Counted from the stretch's first letter, positions 33,790 to 42,190 are shown. The stretch: DNA of 64,000 bases from JANQPC01 sp039208375 (GCA_039208375.1 JBCCRC010000010.1:1-64000), one strand, 5' to 3'. Made by a program: numbers and translations. Notes: generated from the sequence alone by a model not told the origin.

Positions 33790-34832
33790 GGCTGGCTCGC
33801 AACATCGCTTTCAGACAGCACGAAGGCCTCAGCAGCTGCCGGCGCGGGCCCCGCCGCATGATCCAGAAGCTTGATGGCAAATCGGGAATCGAGAAGATCA
33901 GCAATCGAGCCATCTGCTGCAATTGCCATGGGCTCGGCCGCCAGGCGCACGGTGTCAGCCGTCGTCACGGCTGGGCCGAACACATCGTAGATATACCTTT
34001 GAACACCTACGACCGACCCCACAACCGGGCCACTTGCGAGCCCCACGCGCGCCTTCCAGGCAATCGGATGGGTTTCGTTTCGCCGCTTTAGGTAACGCAA
34101 AAACCGAAGTGCGGTATTGGCGATTGAGCCCGGATGATCGCGCACCGGATCCGGCACCCCAGAAACAGCGAAATAGCTGTCACCGGTCGTACGCACACGC
34201 TCGCAGCCGAACTGTTCGCCGATGCGGTCAAACGCCGTGTAGATGTCATTGAGCTCGCTGACGATCACAGCGGGTTCATGTGCAGCGAGGATCGCGTCAA
34301 AATCCGCGAAATCAAGCGTAAGCACAGAAACGCTATCAAACACCCGCGGTGCGACTACCCCAAACGACTTGTACTCCTCATACGCCGTCCGCGGCATCAT
34401 GTTCAGCAGCAGCTTTTCGACCTGTTCCTTTTCCCGCCGGATCTCGTGCGTATTGCGCTCCACCATCATGGAATAGGAATCGATCATCGACTCGAGTTCC
34501 TTGATCCGCGTGATGTTCTGGCACACCAGAACGATCATGTTCTCTTCGTCTTCGAGGGCACGGTTGAATTCAACCGCAACCGTCATCGTTCTGCGCTTGA
34601 CCTTGAAGGTCACCTCAGCGGTGAATTTGCCGTCTGTTTTGAGGCCCGCAATCGCCGCGTCGCGATCAAAGGCGGGGAGAACCTCGTAAAGAGAAACCGT
34701 GTCGTCCGGCGGGCCGAACCACTCCACGAACGTATCGTTTGCAAAGCGAACGGTGAGTGATTTGGTTTCAACAAGAGCAACGCCAACACCGATCGCCCGA
34801 AGAAGCTGTTCGTTAATCGCCTCAATCGACAT
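33786..34832 (-). CDS. PAS-linked class III nucleotide cyclase homology protein, atypical active site
   Basis: 348 residues: an N-terminal PAS (about 5-112, GVALVETKSLTVRFANDTFVEWFG), a helical signalling linker (115-145, KEQVEKLLLNMMP as in guanylate cyclases) and a class III cyclase domain. Metal Asp174 (LTLDFADF) and Asp218 (TTGDSYF) are kept. The purine-selecting pair would be Arg214 and Asp282, neither the Lys/Asp of adenylate nor the Glu/Cys of guanylate cyclases. The transition-state Asn is Thr290 (VTTADTVRL) and the Arg lies two places late. It may be weakly active, act as a heterodimer half, or be a receptor. It is 1 bp from the haemoglobin gene. Confidence 0.85.
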   Translation of the reverse strand: MSIEAINEQLLRAIGVGVALVETKSLTVRFANDTFVEWFGPPDDTVSLYEVLPAFDRDAAIAGLKTDGKFTAEVTFKVKRRTMTVAVEFNRALEDEENMIVLVCQNITRIKELESMIDSYSMMVERNTHEIRREKEQVEKLLLNMMPRTAYEEYKSFGVVAPRVFDSVSVLTLDFADFDAILAAHEPAVIVSELNDIYTAFDRIGEQFGCERVRTTGDSYFAVSGVPDPVRDHPGSIANTALRFLRYLKRRNETHPIAWKARVGLASGPVVGSVVGVQRYIYDVFGPAVTTADTVRLAAEPMAIAADGSIADLLDSRFAIKLLDHAAGPAPAAAEAFVLSESDVASQP

Positions 34833-34833
34833 G

Positions 34834-35193
34834 TCAGCTCTCAGTCAGCAAGCTGCGGCGTTGCTCGAACGCGGCGAGGACCGTTTGAATATCCTCTTCG
34901 TCAACGCTGAACCCAGAGAGCGTCTCCGCGACAAGCTCCTTCAGCTTGTCGAAATGCGCGTCATAAATCGTCAGATGCCTGTGGGCGCTTTCGATGTGCG
35001 TGTCGGTGAAAGAGGCCGGCCCGCCCATAAGCGAAGACACAAACTTGGTTTGGTGGTCGATCAGCCGCGCCATGTCGACGTCGTCAAAAAACGGCCCCAC
35101 ATCATCGTCGTCGAGCAGCTTGTCATAGAGGGTCATGACGATCTTGCTGACAGTCGAGAACCCGCCGTATTTCTCGTAAAGTGACTTGTCCAA
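34834..35193 (-). CDS. Group 1 truncated haemoglobin
   Basis: 119 residues, standard for a group 1 (TrHbN) globin: LYEKYGGFSTVSKIVMTLYDKLLDDDDVGPFF gives the A-B helices with Tyr23 at about B10 and the Phe pair, and IESAHRHLTIYDAHFDKLKELV gives the proximal His71 in the AH-HL-I signature. It binds O2 and NO, and related proteins dioxygenate NO to nitrate. It lies 1 bp from the cyclase gene and in the same operon as the kinase. That gene order suggests it feeds gas status to, or protects, the two signalling proteins; this is inference. Confidence 0.92.
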   Translation of the reverse strand: MDKSLYEKYGGFSTVSKIVMTLYDKLLDDDDVGPFFDDVDMARLIDHQTKFVSSLMGGPASFTDTHIESAHRHLTIYDAHFDKLKELVAETLSGFSVDEEDIQTVLAAFEQRRSLLTES

Positions 35194-35261
35194 AGAGTTA
35201 TTCCCGGTACCCGTTGTTGAGTTTGCCGCCCGATGATCGGCGGCACAAGAAAAAGGTGCTT

Positions 35262-36401
35262 CTAAGCGGCAAGCAAGGTTTGCCCCTTACCTGCGATGAA
35301 CGACTGCTCTGCCGCCATGATCTCGTTAAGGCGCAGGTGCATGGCTTTCAGTTCGCCCAAGGTCCAATCGAATGAGGCGATCCTATTGGTGAGATTGAAG
35401 AGATCGACGGATAACGCGTTGCGCGTTGCCTCGAACGTGCTGAGCGGCTGCCCACTTAGGATCGAGCGCGACAGTATGTCAGCATCACGGAAGGCATCGG
35501 TGATCCCGTGGGCAGTGTTCGGATCCTTGAAGTACCCCGCATCGCCTACCAACGCCCACCCGGGCCCTGACGCGTCGCGCAAAAATCCATGCTCGCCGCC
35601 AAAAATGAGAGGGCGCGTGACAGCGCTTAAGCCGGCCATCGCGCACCCAAACGCGGCATCCGTGTCTGCCACAAGCTGCCGTAACGCGCCTTCTGAACCT
35701 TCCACGCGCACCAGTTCCCGGAAGCGCGCAGTTGTTGTAGACGCAAAGATGCAATGCAGCCCGCCATGGGTGGGTATTGCGCCAGCGGCGAGACCCTGAT
35801 CATAGAACCAACGGTAACCTTCGTTCGGAAGGCCCTCGAAATATGCGTAGACACAGCTTGTCGCATGGCGCGCTTGCTTCCGAATGCCCGCGTTCACCCG
35901 GCGCGCGAGCGTAGACCGGCGCCCATCTGCGCCGATCACAAGCGGAGCAAACGCCTGCTGGAGGCGTTTGTTGCGCTCAAAAACAACGCCGCTCACAGCA
36001 TCCTGACCGTTGCGCAGCACCTCGATGAAGCTCGTGCCATACTGGATCTGCGCCCCCGCAGCACGTGCTGCGTCCGCTAGGATGCTGTCGAGGATGTGTC
36101 GCCGCGGCGCGATCAGGCCCGGCGTTTCTTTCGTGGGGCGAATGGGCACATCGATCACTTCGCCCCCATAGGTGAAGCGCGTGCGGTTTACGACCGGTGC
36201 GCCCGAAGCGATCACGCGCTCCAACAATCCCCAACGCGCCAGCTGGATCACCGCGCCACGCATCAGCGCGTGGGTGGACATGGTATCTGCGCCCGGCGCT
36301 GCGCGGTCCAGAACCAGAACCTTCTTGCCGCCGCGCGCTAATTGCATTGCCGTGGCTGATCCGGCGCAGCGGGCGCCGACAATGATTGCATCGTAGTGCA
36401 C
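35262..36401 (-). CDS. FAD-dependent oxidoreductase / monooxygenase (geranylgeranyl-reductase-like)
   Basis: 379 residues. N-terminal Rossmann DAIIVGARCAGSATAMQLARGGKKVLVLDRA, mid motif PLVIGADGRRSTLARRV (the DG motif) and C-terminal WALVGDAGYFKDPNTAHGITDAFRDA, the GD motif. This is the class A flavoprotein hydroxylase or GG-reductase layout. Substrate unknown. It begins 12 bp after the flavin monooxygenase gene and lies 68 bp before the haemoglobin gene, in one leftward operon. Confidence 0.85.
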   Translation of the reverse strand: MHYDAIIVGARCAGSATAMQLARGGKKVLVLDRAAPGADTMSTHALMRGAVIQLARWGLLERVIASGAPVVNRTRFTYGGEVIDVPIRPTKETPGLIAPRRHILDSILADAARAAGAQIQYGTSFIEVLRNGQDAVSGVVFERNKRLQQAFAPLVIGADGRRSTLARRVNAGIRKQARHATSCVYAYFEGLPNEGYRWFYDQGLAAGAIPTHGGLHCIFASTTTARFRELVRVEGSEGALRQLVADTDAAFGCAMAGLSAVTRPLIFGGEHGFLRDASGPGWALVGDAGYFKDPNTAHGITDAFRDADILSRSILSGQPLSTFEATRNALSVDLFNLTNRIASFDWTLGELKAMHLRLNEIMAAEQSFIAGKGQTLLAA

Positions 36402-36413
36402 AAATCTTCTCCT

Positions 36414-37661
36414 TTAGGCGGCCACCCGCCGCGCGTGCCCGAGATGGGCGCAGATTTGGCGCGTCACGTCGCTTGCATCAGCGCCCACGCCATCAATGAA
36501 TGTCGAGTTGCGGCGGCGCATGAACGGCAGCCCCATGGCAAAAAGCCCAGCTGCCTCGCAGACACCGCCAGCCTGCTTGAGTTCCCCCTGAGCCGTCAGT
36601 GCATTAAGGCGCAGCCAGGTGTAGTCACGCCCAAAGCCCGTCGCCCAGAACACCGTTCGAATACCGGCTGCACGCAGATTCAGCCGTCGCGGCGCAACAC
36701 TGGCACGGGCACGCGGAGTACGAGCGACGGTATGTGGGGCGTTAAGCCCAGCAGCATCGATGAATCTATCAATGCGCGATAGAAGACGGTCACGGCGCCT
36801 CGACCCGCGCGCCATCTCGGTGGCCAGCGTGCCGGAGAGGGCAATCTCGTCGCTTGTGGCCCCCATTGCCCGCCCGGCGATCTGCACACCGAGAGACTGA
36901 AGATCACCAAAGCCCACATTGCGCGGGGGAGCGCTACCCACAAGCTGCAACGAAGACTGCGGCGTGGCACCCGTGGGCGAAATCGCGGGGTCGCGCCGTT
37001 CGGACAGAATACCTGCGGCATCCATCCACTCCATGATATCGCGCCCGCGATAGGTTCGCGGCAAGGGTACATGCGATCCCGTTGCGAGGGTCACCTCACG
37101 GCCCGCGTGGTGAAGTTCTTCTGCGATTTGAACGCCCGTGGCCGACCCACCGATGACCAGAACGCCGCCCGTCGCGATATCACCTGGGTGATTGTAGGTC
37201 TCAGTTGTAACCTGCGCGATCTGCGCCGGAAGGTCCGCCGCCCAAGAGGGCAGTTTCGGCCGGTCACACGCCCCGGTTGCAATCACAACCGCGCGGGCAC
37301 GAAGCGTCACACCACTCGTTGAAACGAAGAAGCCGTTCGCCGCGGCACTGACCGACGTCACCTGCGTGTATTCCCGAACGGGCGCGTCGAAGCTTCGCGC
37401 GTAGCGCCCGAGATAGCCAACAAGCTCGTCTTTCATCATGAAGCCATTGGGATCGTCGCCTTCATAAGAGCAGCCCGGCAGACGGGTCATCCAATTCGGA
37501 GTAAGCAATCGTAGAGAGGCCCAGCGTTCTGCGCGCCAGCGGTTGGCGATGGCGCCCTTCTCTAAAATGATGTGGTCGACGCCTTCGGCGGCTAGGCAAT
37601 GGCTGATCGCCAGCCCCGCCTGCCCTGCCCCGATGATGACGACATCAACGAACTCGGTCAC
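36414..37661 (-). CDS. Flavin-containing monooxygenase-like (CzcO-type) oxidoreductase
   Basis: 415 residues from GTG 37661 (VTEFVDVVIIGAGQAG), with AAGGA 8 bp upstream; upstream in-frame sequence looks non-coding. FAD motif GAGQAGLAISHCLAAEG, then WRAERWASLRLLTPNWMTRLPG, the NADP Rossmann GGVLVIGGSATGVQIAEELHHAG and a late ATGFGRDYTWLRL. It fits FMO/CzcO-type enzymes that oxygenate S or N atoms or ketones. With OsmC and thiol genes nearby, a sulfur substrate is possible but unproven. Confidence 0.83.
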   Translation of the reverse strand: MTEFVDVVIIGAGQAGLAISHCLAAEGVDHIILEKGAIANRWRAERWASLRLLTPNWMTRLPGCSYEGDDPNGFMMKDELVGYLGRYARSFDAPVREYTQVTSVSAAANGFFVSTSGVTLRARAVVIATGACDRPKLPSWAADLPAQIAQVTTETYNHPGDIATGGVLVIGGSATGVQIAEELHHAGREVTLATGSHVPLPRTYRGRDIMEWMDAAGILSERRDPAISPTGATPQSSLQLVGSAPPRNVGFGDLQSLGVQIAGRAMGATSDEIALSGTLATEMARGSRRRDRLLSRIDRFIDAAGLNAPHTVARTPRARASVAPRRLNLRAAGIRTVFWATGFGRDYTWLRLNALTAQGELKQAGGVCEAAGLFAMGLPFMRRRNSTFIDGVGADASDVTRQICAHLGHARRVAA

Positions 37662-37683
37662 TGGTCTTGTCCTTGTCCTTTGG

Positions 37684-37830
37684 TCAGCCCGAAGTCGGGT
37701 GAACAATGAAATTCCCGAACTCGTGGGATGATAAAACAACGGCGCTTGCCGACGCGGCGCCGAAGCGGCGGGCGTCTGCAACGGCTTTGTCTTGAGCCGC
37801 GGCACGGTTTGATTTGGTAAAACGTGTCAT
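37684..37830 (-). CDS. Possible small ORF, 48 residues
   Basis: MTRFTKSNRAAAQDKAVADARRF, then a short Ala/Ser stretch and VVLSSHEFGNFIVHP. AAGGAA lies 9 to 10 bp before the ATG. It sits between the OsmC and flavin monooxygenase genes on their strand, 22 bp from the latter. No family recognised. It may be a real micro-protein of the operon or a leader ORF. Confidence 0.4.
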   Translation of the reverse strand: MTRFTKSNRAAAQDKAVADARRFGAASASAVVLSSHEFGNFIVHPTSG

Positions 37831-37936
37831 CTGTTCAGGTTCCTTTCCCTGGCGCGGCCAATCTGCCGCAATTCTATGTGCTGACTGACGGATGAAGGCA
37901 GGTGTGGCGCGACGGCGCGCGCCGACACGGGCCGGG

Positions 37937-38515
37937 CTATGCGGCCAGTTCAACACCGACGTCGGTGCCGTTTTTCAGCATGTCGAAGACGGCCGAACGG
38001 GCGATCGATTGCTGCACAACGTTTGCCAGTTTCTCGGCATCGGCATCGCCGTCGATCTGAACAGTTGCGCGGATCTTCTGGAAGCCGTTGCGTACGGTGG
38101 TGTCGAGGCCAAGAAGGCCTTGCAGATCAATGTCGCCTTCAACCATTACGTTAACGGCGGTTAGCTTGATCTGGCGCGCGGAAGCAATGTTCGCGATGCC
38201 GGCCGAGAGGCAAGCGGCGAGGGCCGAAAGCAGGTACTCAAGCGGCGTCGGGGCATTGTCGCCGCCGCAAAGCACTGCCGGGTGGTCACCGTCAGCCACA
38301 AAGGCCTCGACACGTTCGTGTTCCTGTCCCGCACCAAAATAGCCGTTCATGGTGGCGCGGCTGTGGGTGCCGTTCACCCAAGTGCTGTTCGCGCGGAACT
38401 GAAACTGAGCAGCAGCCGGCTGCTCACGCACCGCAGCGATTGTGCCTAGAAACGTGGGAACGTTGACGCCATTCATGGCAACTTTTGCGGGCTTTTCGAT
38501 TACGTCGGTCGTCAT
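37937..38515 (-). CDS. OsmC-family protein
   Basis: 192 residues from ATG 38515 (MTTDVIEKPAKVAMNGV). The family core is here: VADGDHPAVLCGGDNAPTPLEYLLSALAACLSAGIANIASARQIKL, with Cys83 and Cys102 as the redox pair, then the beta strands INVMVEGDID-type and a C-terminal helix. OsmC/Ohr proteins reduce peroxides or act on sulfur compounds using thiols. Probably first gene of the operon running through monooxygenases, haemoglobin, cyclase and kinase. The upstream 220 bp must hold the promoter; no clear motif. Confidence 0.85.
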   Translation of the reverse strand: MTTDVIEKPAKVAMNGVNVPTFLGTIAAVREQPAAAQFQFRANSTWVNGTHSRATMNGYFGAGQEHERVEAFVADGDHPAVLCGGDNAPTPLEYLLSALAACLSAGIANIASARQIKLTAVNVMVEGDIDLQGLLGLDTTVRNGFQKIRATVQIDGDADAEKLANVVQQSIARSAVFDMLKNGTDVGVELAA

Positions 38516-38737
38516 TTCGGTTTTCCTTTGGTGTATCGATATTTTGATTTGGATTTGCATCTCACAGCCGGGGCGCGTGGGCGCTTCGGATTTAGGAAGG
38601 TTCGGCGAACGCCCTGCACCCCGGCCATGAAGAGGGGTGTAAGGACGTCGCGTTTCAGTTTTCGGTCAGGACGAGCTGCAAATGGTTTCGAATGTTTCAG
38701 CGACGCAAGGATCACGTAAATATCTGTAACTGAACAG

Positions 38738-38765
38738 AAAAAGACCCGCCGATTTGGCGGGCCTT
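38738..38765 (-). terminator. Intrinsic terminator of the decarboxylase operon
   Basis: CCCGCC-GATTT-GGCGGG stem (38745-38761). Read on the minus strand it is followed by a T5 run (A5 at 38738-38742 on the plus strand). It lies about 50 bp beyond the PLP decarboxylase stop and separates that operon from the OsmC operon. Confidence 0.75.
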
Positions 38766-38813
38766 TGTTGGATAGTTTATCCGGCTGCAATCAAACGACC
38801 GTAAACCATCCGC

Positions 38814-40220
38814 CTAGTTCATTTCAGCCCAGATCCGTTCGATCTTCGTAGAAAGCCTTTGAATGGCCGCAACGTCTGTTCCATCCTCGATCACCGAAAT
38901 GCGCAGCATGTTACGACCGCGCCATTTAGACGTCCGAAAGAAATGCGCGCCATCTGCGTTTAATGCCGCCTCCATCTTTGAAGCCAACACATCCGGCGCT
39001 GTGTGCTCGTTGTTGAACGTGAGAACCAACTGGTTGAGCGCTACTTCGTTTTCAATGGTAATGCCCTCCACCGCCGATAACCGGTTGGCCAGCTCCCGCG
39101 CCGCGTCGCAATGGCGGCGGATCAAATCTGCAACGCCCTGGCGGCCCAGCGATTTGAGAATGGCCCACACCGCAAACCCACGCGCGCGGCGCGATAGCTC
39201 AGGCCCGAAATGGGTTGGGTTCCGCCCATCGCCTGCCGCTTCGCTGAGATAGCTCGCCGATATATCCATCGCCCGGCGATGGGCCTCGGGGTGACGCACA
39301 ATTGCAAAGCCAGAGTCATAGGGAACCTGCAGCCACTTGTGCCCGTCGGTTGACCAACTGTCGGCGCGATCAAGGCCACCCGTGCGATCTTTCAGTTCCG
39401 GAACGGCGCGGGCCCAAAGGCCGAAGGCGCAATCCACGTGAAGCCAGGCGCCATGCGTTTCTGCCAGGTCAGCGATAGCGTCGAAGTCATCAAATGCGCC
39501 GGAGTTAATGTGCCCCGCCGTAGCAACCACGATCATCGGGTTGGCGATACCGGCCATCTCGGCGCCCAGCGCATCTACCTGCATCCGGCCCTGTTCGTCC
39601 GTGGGGATCCGAATAATCTGCCGCGTGCCAAAGCCGAGATAGCGCAGGGCAGCGAGATTTGAAATATGCGTGTCTTCACTGATGAGCACCGATATCGCCG
39701 GGCACCCATTCAAGCCATCCAGATCAAAATCATGGCCCGCACGCGCAAGCACCTCGTGGCGCGCGGCGGCAAGGCAGACAAACCCCGCCATTGTCGCACC
39801 GGTGACAAAGCCAACACTTGAGGCGCGCGGCAGATCAAGAATGTCGAGCAGCCAGTTGGATGCAACTTCCTCTGCCGTCGCCGCGGCAGGCGAACACTGG
39901 TAGATGCCCGCGTTCTGGCCCCATACGCTGGTAAGCCAATCAGCGGCAACGCCAACGGGGCTTGAACCGCCCATCACCCAGGCGTGAAAGCCGGGCCGCG
40001 TGTTGCCCACAAGCCCGGGCTCTGCCGCACAGATCAGATCTTCGATGACGCGCGTCTCATCTTCGCCCGTTTCCGGCAGCGCCCCGCCGAAGGCGTGGCG
40101 CAGCTCCAACGCACTGGCGGTGGCATCGAGCGGTCGCACCTGATCACGCCAGGCGAGACCGTATTCTGCCGCGCGCGCGATCGCAGGCGCGGCAGATTGG
40201 GTGATCACTTCCGGTTTCAT
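38814..40220 (-). CDS. PLP-dependent group II decarboxylase
   Basis: 468 residues from ATG 40220, which overlaps the stop of the upstream gene. It is a pyridoxal-dependent decarboxylase of the glutamate/aromatic-amino-acid/cysteine-sulfinate type: FVTGATMAGFVCLAAARHEVL, WLHVDCAFGLWARAVPEL (Asp of HVD contacts PLP N1) and STDGHKWLQVPYD with the Schiff-base Lys295. The substrate cannot be read from sequence. Co-transcription with a cysteine synthase hints at a cysteine-derived amino acid; this is inference. Confidence 0.85.
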   Translation of the reverse strand: MKPEVITQSAAPAIARAAEYGLAWRDQVRPLDATASALELRHAFGGALPETGEDETRVIEDLICAAEPGLVGNTRPGFHAWVMGGSSPVGVAADWLTSVWGQNAGIYQCSPAAATAEEVASNWLLDILDLPRASSVGFVTGATMAGFVCLAAARHEVLARAGHDFDLDGLNGCPAISVLISEDTHISNLAALRYLGFGTRQIIRIPTDEQGRMQVDALGAEMAGIANPMIVVATAGHINSGAFDDFDAIADLAETHGAWLHVDCAFGLWARAVPELKDRTGGLDRADSWSTDGHKWLQVPYDSGFAIVRHPEAHRRAMDISASYLSEAAGDGRNPTHFGPELSRRARGFAVWAILKSLGRQGVADLIRRHCDAARELANRLSAVEGITIENEVALNQLVLTFNNEHTAPDVLASKMEAALNADGAHFFRTSKWRGRNMLRISVIEDGTDVAAIQRLSTKIERIWAEMN

Positions 40221-41683
40221 CTCGGATGCAGCCACTTTGGAAGATAGGCGTAGGCATTCTGCGCGGCGGCGGCCATGCTGATTTGCTGAGCTTCCAGTAA
40301 AGCCGCAAGTTCGCCGGAATTGTAGGCGTCGAACGTCTCCGTCGCCCCGCCGATATGCTTGCCACCCACAAACACCTGCGGGATCGTGTGAGTGCCGCAA
40401 ATCTCCAGAAGCGCCGAGCGCAGCCGCATGCCGTGATTGTCTTTCTGGTAGGCAACCGAGTCTAGCGCGACGGCCGTGTAGGGAATGCCCGCGTCCTCGA
40501 ACATCTTTCGGACAGACCAGCAGAACTCGCACCATTCCAAGACATACATAAGCACAGGGTTCTCTGCAGCCGCGTCACGCACTTCTGCCAAAGCCTCGGC
40601 ATCCGCCGAAGGAAAGGACGGCGCGCCACCAGCGGCAGAGACGTCAAACCGTATCGTTTCGGTGGAACGGCTGATTGCAAGCTCTTCTTCAGTCATCTCA
40701 ACACTCACGTCATCAAAAAGCGGCGTGGAGAGGTAGCGCTCACCCGTATCGGGCAGACTTGCGAGGATCTTTGAACCCTTCGGCGCGGTTTTGGCCACTT
40801 CCAGAGCCGCCGCAAAAGTTGCGCCGGCGGACGTTCCGACAAAGATGCCTTCTTTCCGCGCCAAGTCCTGGGCCGCCTTCATGCCGGCACCGCCGCTGAT
40901 CGGCTGATAGGCATCGATCCGGTTTTCCGTCAGGGCCTCTTGAACGACGTGCGGAATGAAATCGGGTGTCCAGCCCTGCATGGGGTGCGGGCGCCAGGCC
41001 GGATGCGCGGCGGCGGCACTGCCGTCGGGATTATAGGCCTGCACATGATCGTTGTTCAGCAAAATGGCGTTGTCGGGCTCAACGGCCACTACCTTGGTTT
41101 GAGGGCTCGTCGCACGCAGGCCGCGGGAAACGCCTGTCAACGTGCCGCCGGTGCCAAATCCGCTGACAAAGTAGTCGAGCCCGTTCGCACCAAAATCTTC
41201 GACGATTTCAACAGCTGTGATGTTCGCATGCACCTCGGGGTTTGCCGGGTTTTCAAACTGGCGCGCTAAAAACCAGCCATGCGTTTCGGCCAGTTCGCGC
41301 GCTTTCTTGACCATACCAGTCCCCTTTTCCGAAGCAGGGGTCAGGACCACCTTGGCGCCGAGAAAGCGCATCAGCTTGCGCCGTTCCACGCTAAAGCTTT
41401 CGGCCATCGTCACAACAAGCGGGTAGCCCTTCTGCGCGCAGACCATGGCGAGGCCGATGCCGGTGTTGCCAGAAGTTGCCTCTACCACGGTTTGGCCGGG
41501 CTGCAGCGAGCCGTCGCGCTCTGCCGTTTCGATAATCGACAGCGCGAGGCGATCCTTCACCGAGCCACCAGGGTTCGCGGCTTCGAGTTTGACGAACAGC
41601 TCAACGCCCTCGGGCGCCAGTTTGTTGATGCGGATGATCGGGGTGTTTCCGATCGTATCGAGAATGGAGGATTTGATGGTCAT
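40217..41683 (-). CDS. Cysteine synthase fused to a glutaredoxin domain
   Basis: 488 residues. Residues 1-330 are a full O-acetylserine sulfhydrylase: GNTPIIRINKL, NPGGSVKDR with PLP Lys43, EATSGNTGIGLAM, GFGTGGTLTGVSRGL and GTSAGATFAAAL. After a linker (about 335-375) comes a glutaredoxin-like domain, VLMYVLEWCEFCWSVRKMFEDAGI with CxxC at 385-388 and IPQVFVGGKHIGGATE. Typical CysK stops near 310-330, so the fusion is notable. It suggests a built-in thiol reductant or persulfide acceptor. Coupled by ATGA to the decarboxylase. Confidence 0.9.
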   Translation of the reverse strand: MTIKSSILDTIGNTPIIRINKLAPEGVELFVKLEAANPGGSVKDRLALSIIETAERDGSLQPGQTVVEATSGNTGIGLAMVCAQKGYPLVVTMAESFSVERRKLMRFLGAKVVLTPASEKGTGMVKKARELAETHGWFLARQFENPANPEVHANITAVEIVEDFGANGLDYFVSGFGTGGTLTGVSRGLRATSPQTKVVAVEPDNAILLNNDHVQAYNPDGSAAAAHPAWRPHPMQGWTPDFIPHVVQEALTENRIDAYQPISGGAGMKAAQDLARKEGIFVGTSAGATFAAALEVAKTAPKGSKILASLPDTGERYLSTPLFDDVSVEMTEEELAISRSTETIRFDVSAAGGAPSFPSADAEALAEVRDAAAENPVLMYVLEWCEFCWSVRKMFEDAGIPYTAVALDSVAYQKDNHGMRLRSALLEICGTHTIPQVFVGGKHIGGATETFDAYNSGELAALLEAQQISMAAAAQNAYAYLPKWLHPR

Positions 41684-41837
41684 GGATCTTCGTCCTTGAA
41701 GGATTATGCGGCGCCGAAATAACGCTGGAAATTTGTGCCCCGAAGGCGCGCCTGCCAGCGATCACCGGAAACAGGCGGCCTTGGGGTCTTGCGATATCGC
41801 TTTTCGAATACAGTCATCGTTCAATACCGCGGCGTGC

Positions 41838-41975
41838 TTAGGAGCGGGGGTAATCGTCCTGCGAGCGGCGTTCGGGCATGCCGATGTCGCGCAGCAGATG
41901 GTTGTCGAGGTGGCGCATCGCTCTGCGGGTTGCGGCCTCATCCCTCAAACGACGAAGTCTAGCGAAGATGTTCAT
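41838..41975 (-). CDS. DUF1127 small protein
   Basis: 45 residues from ATG 41975 (MNIFARLRRLRDEAATRR), followed by AMRHLDNHLLRDIGMPERRSQ-type ending, the DUF1127 signature (L-D--LLRDIG). Such short Arg-rich proteins are common in Alphaproteobacteria and some bind RNA or affect phosphate and carbon metabolism. It lies 155 bp upstream of the CysK fusion on the same strand and could be transcribed with it. Confidence 0.85.
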   Translation of the reverse strand: MNIFARLRRLRDEAATRRAMRHLDNHLLRDIGMPERRSQDDYPRS

Positions 41976-42074
41976 GGTCGGGTCCTTTTCGTGTGCTGTG
42001 CGCGTGGCGCGTACGTGATGGCCGTTGTTTGGCGCGCGCACGTTGCAGCTTTACGTCTGAAACCCGGCTCTGGC

Positions 42075-42084
42075 GTTTCAATTG
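42075..42084 (-). promoter_or_regulatory. Shared motif CAATTGAAAC, copy 2
   Basis: GTTTCAATTG on the plus strand, i.e. CAATTGAAAC on the minus strand, with GC before and G after as in copy 1 (12-bp identity with 32112-32123). It lies 100 bp upstream of the DUF1127 start, in the divergent promoter facing the hybrid kinase. Confidence 0.45.
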
Positions 42085-42176
42085 CAGCCTCACCCCAGCA
42101 ACCAAATAAATTCCATATTTTATAAATTTTACAGTGTTTTAAGGCCCATTCCCCGAAGTCGAGTAAATTCCGCGCT

Positions 42177-42190
42177 GTTACAATTGAAAC
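42177..42190 (+). promoter_or_regulatory. Shared motif CAATTGAAAC, copy 3, within near-palindrome
   Basis: GTTACAATTGAAAC is a 14-bp palindrome with one mismatched pair (GTT-CAATTG-AAC). It includes the CAATTGAAAC decamer and sits 56 bp before ATG 42246 of the hybrid kinase, a usual distance for an operator. Confidence 0.45.

Noticed and set aside
38814..40535. 573-residue decarboxylase from 40535
   Set aside because: The first 105 residues are out-of-frame glutaredoxin sequence; ATG 40220 fits the family length.
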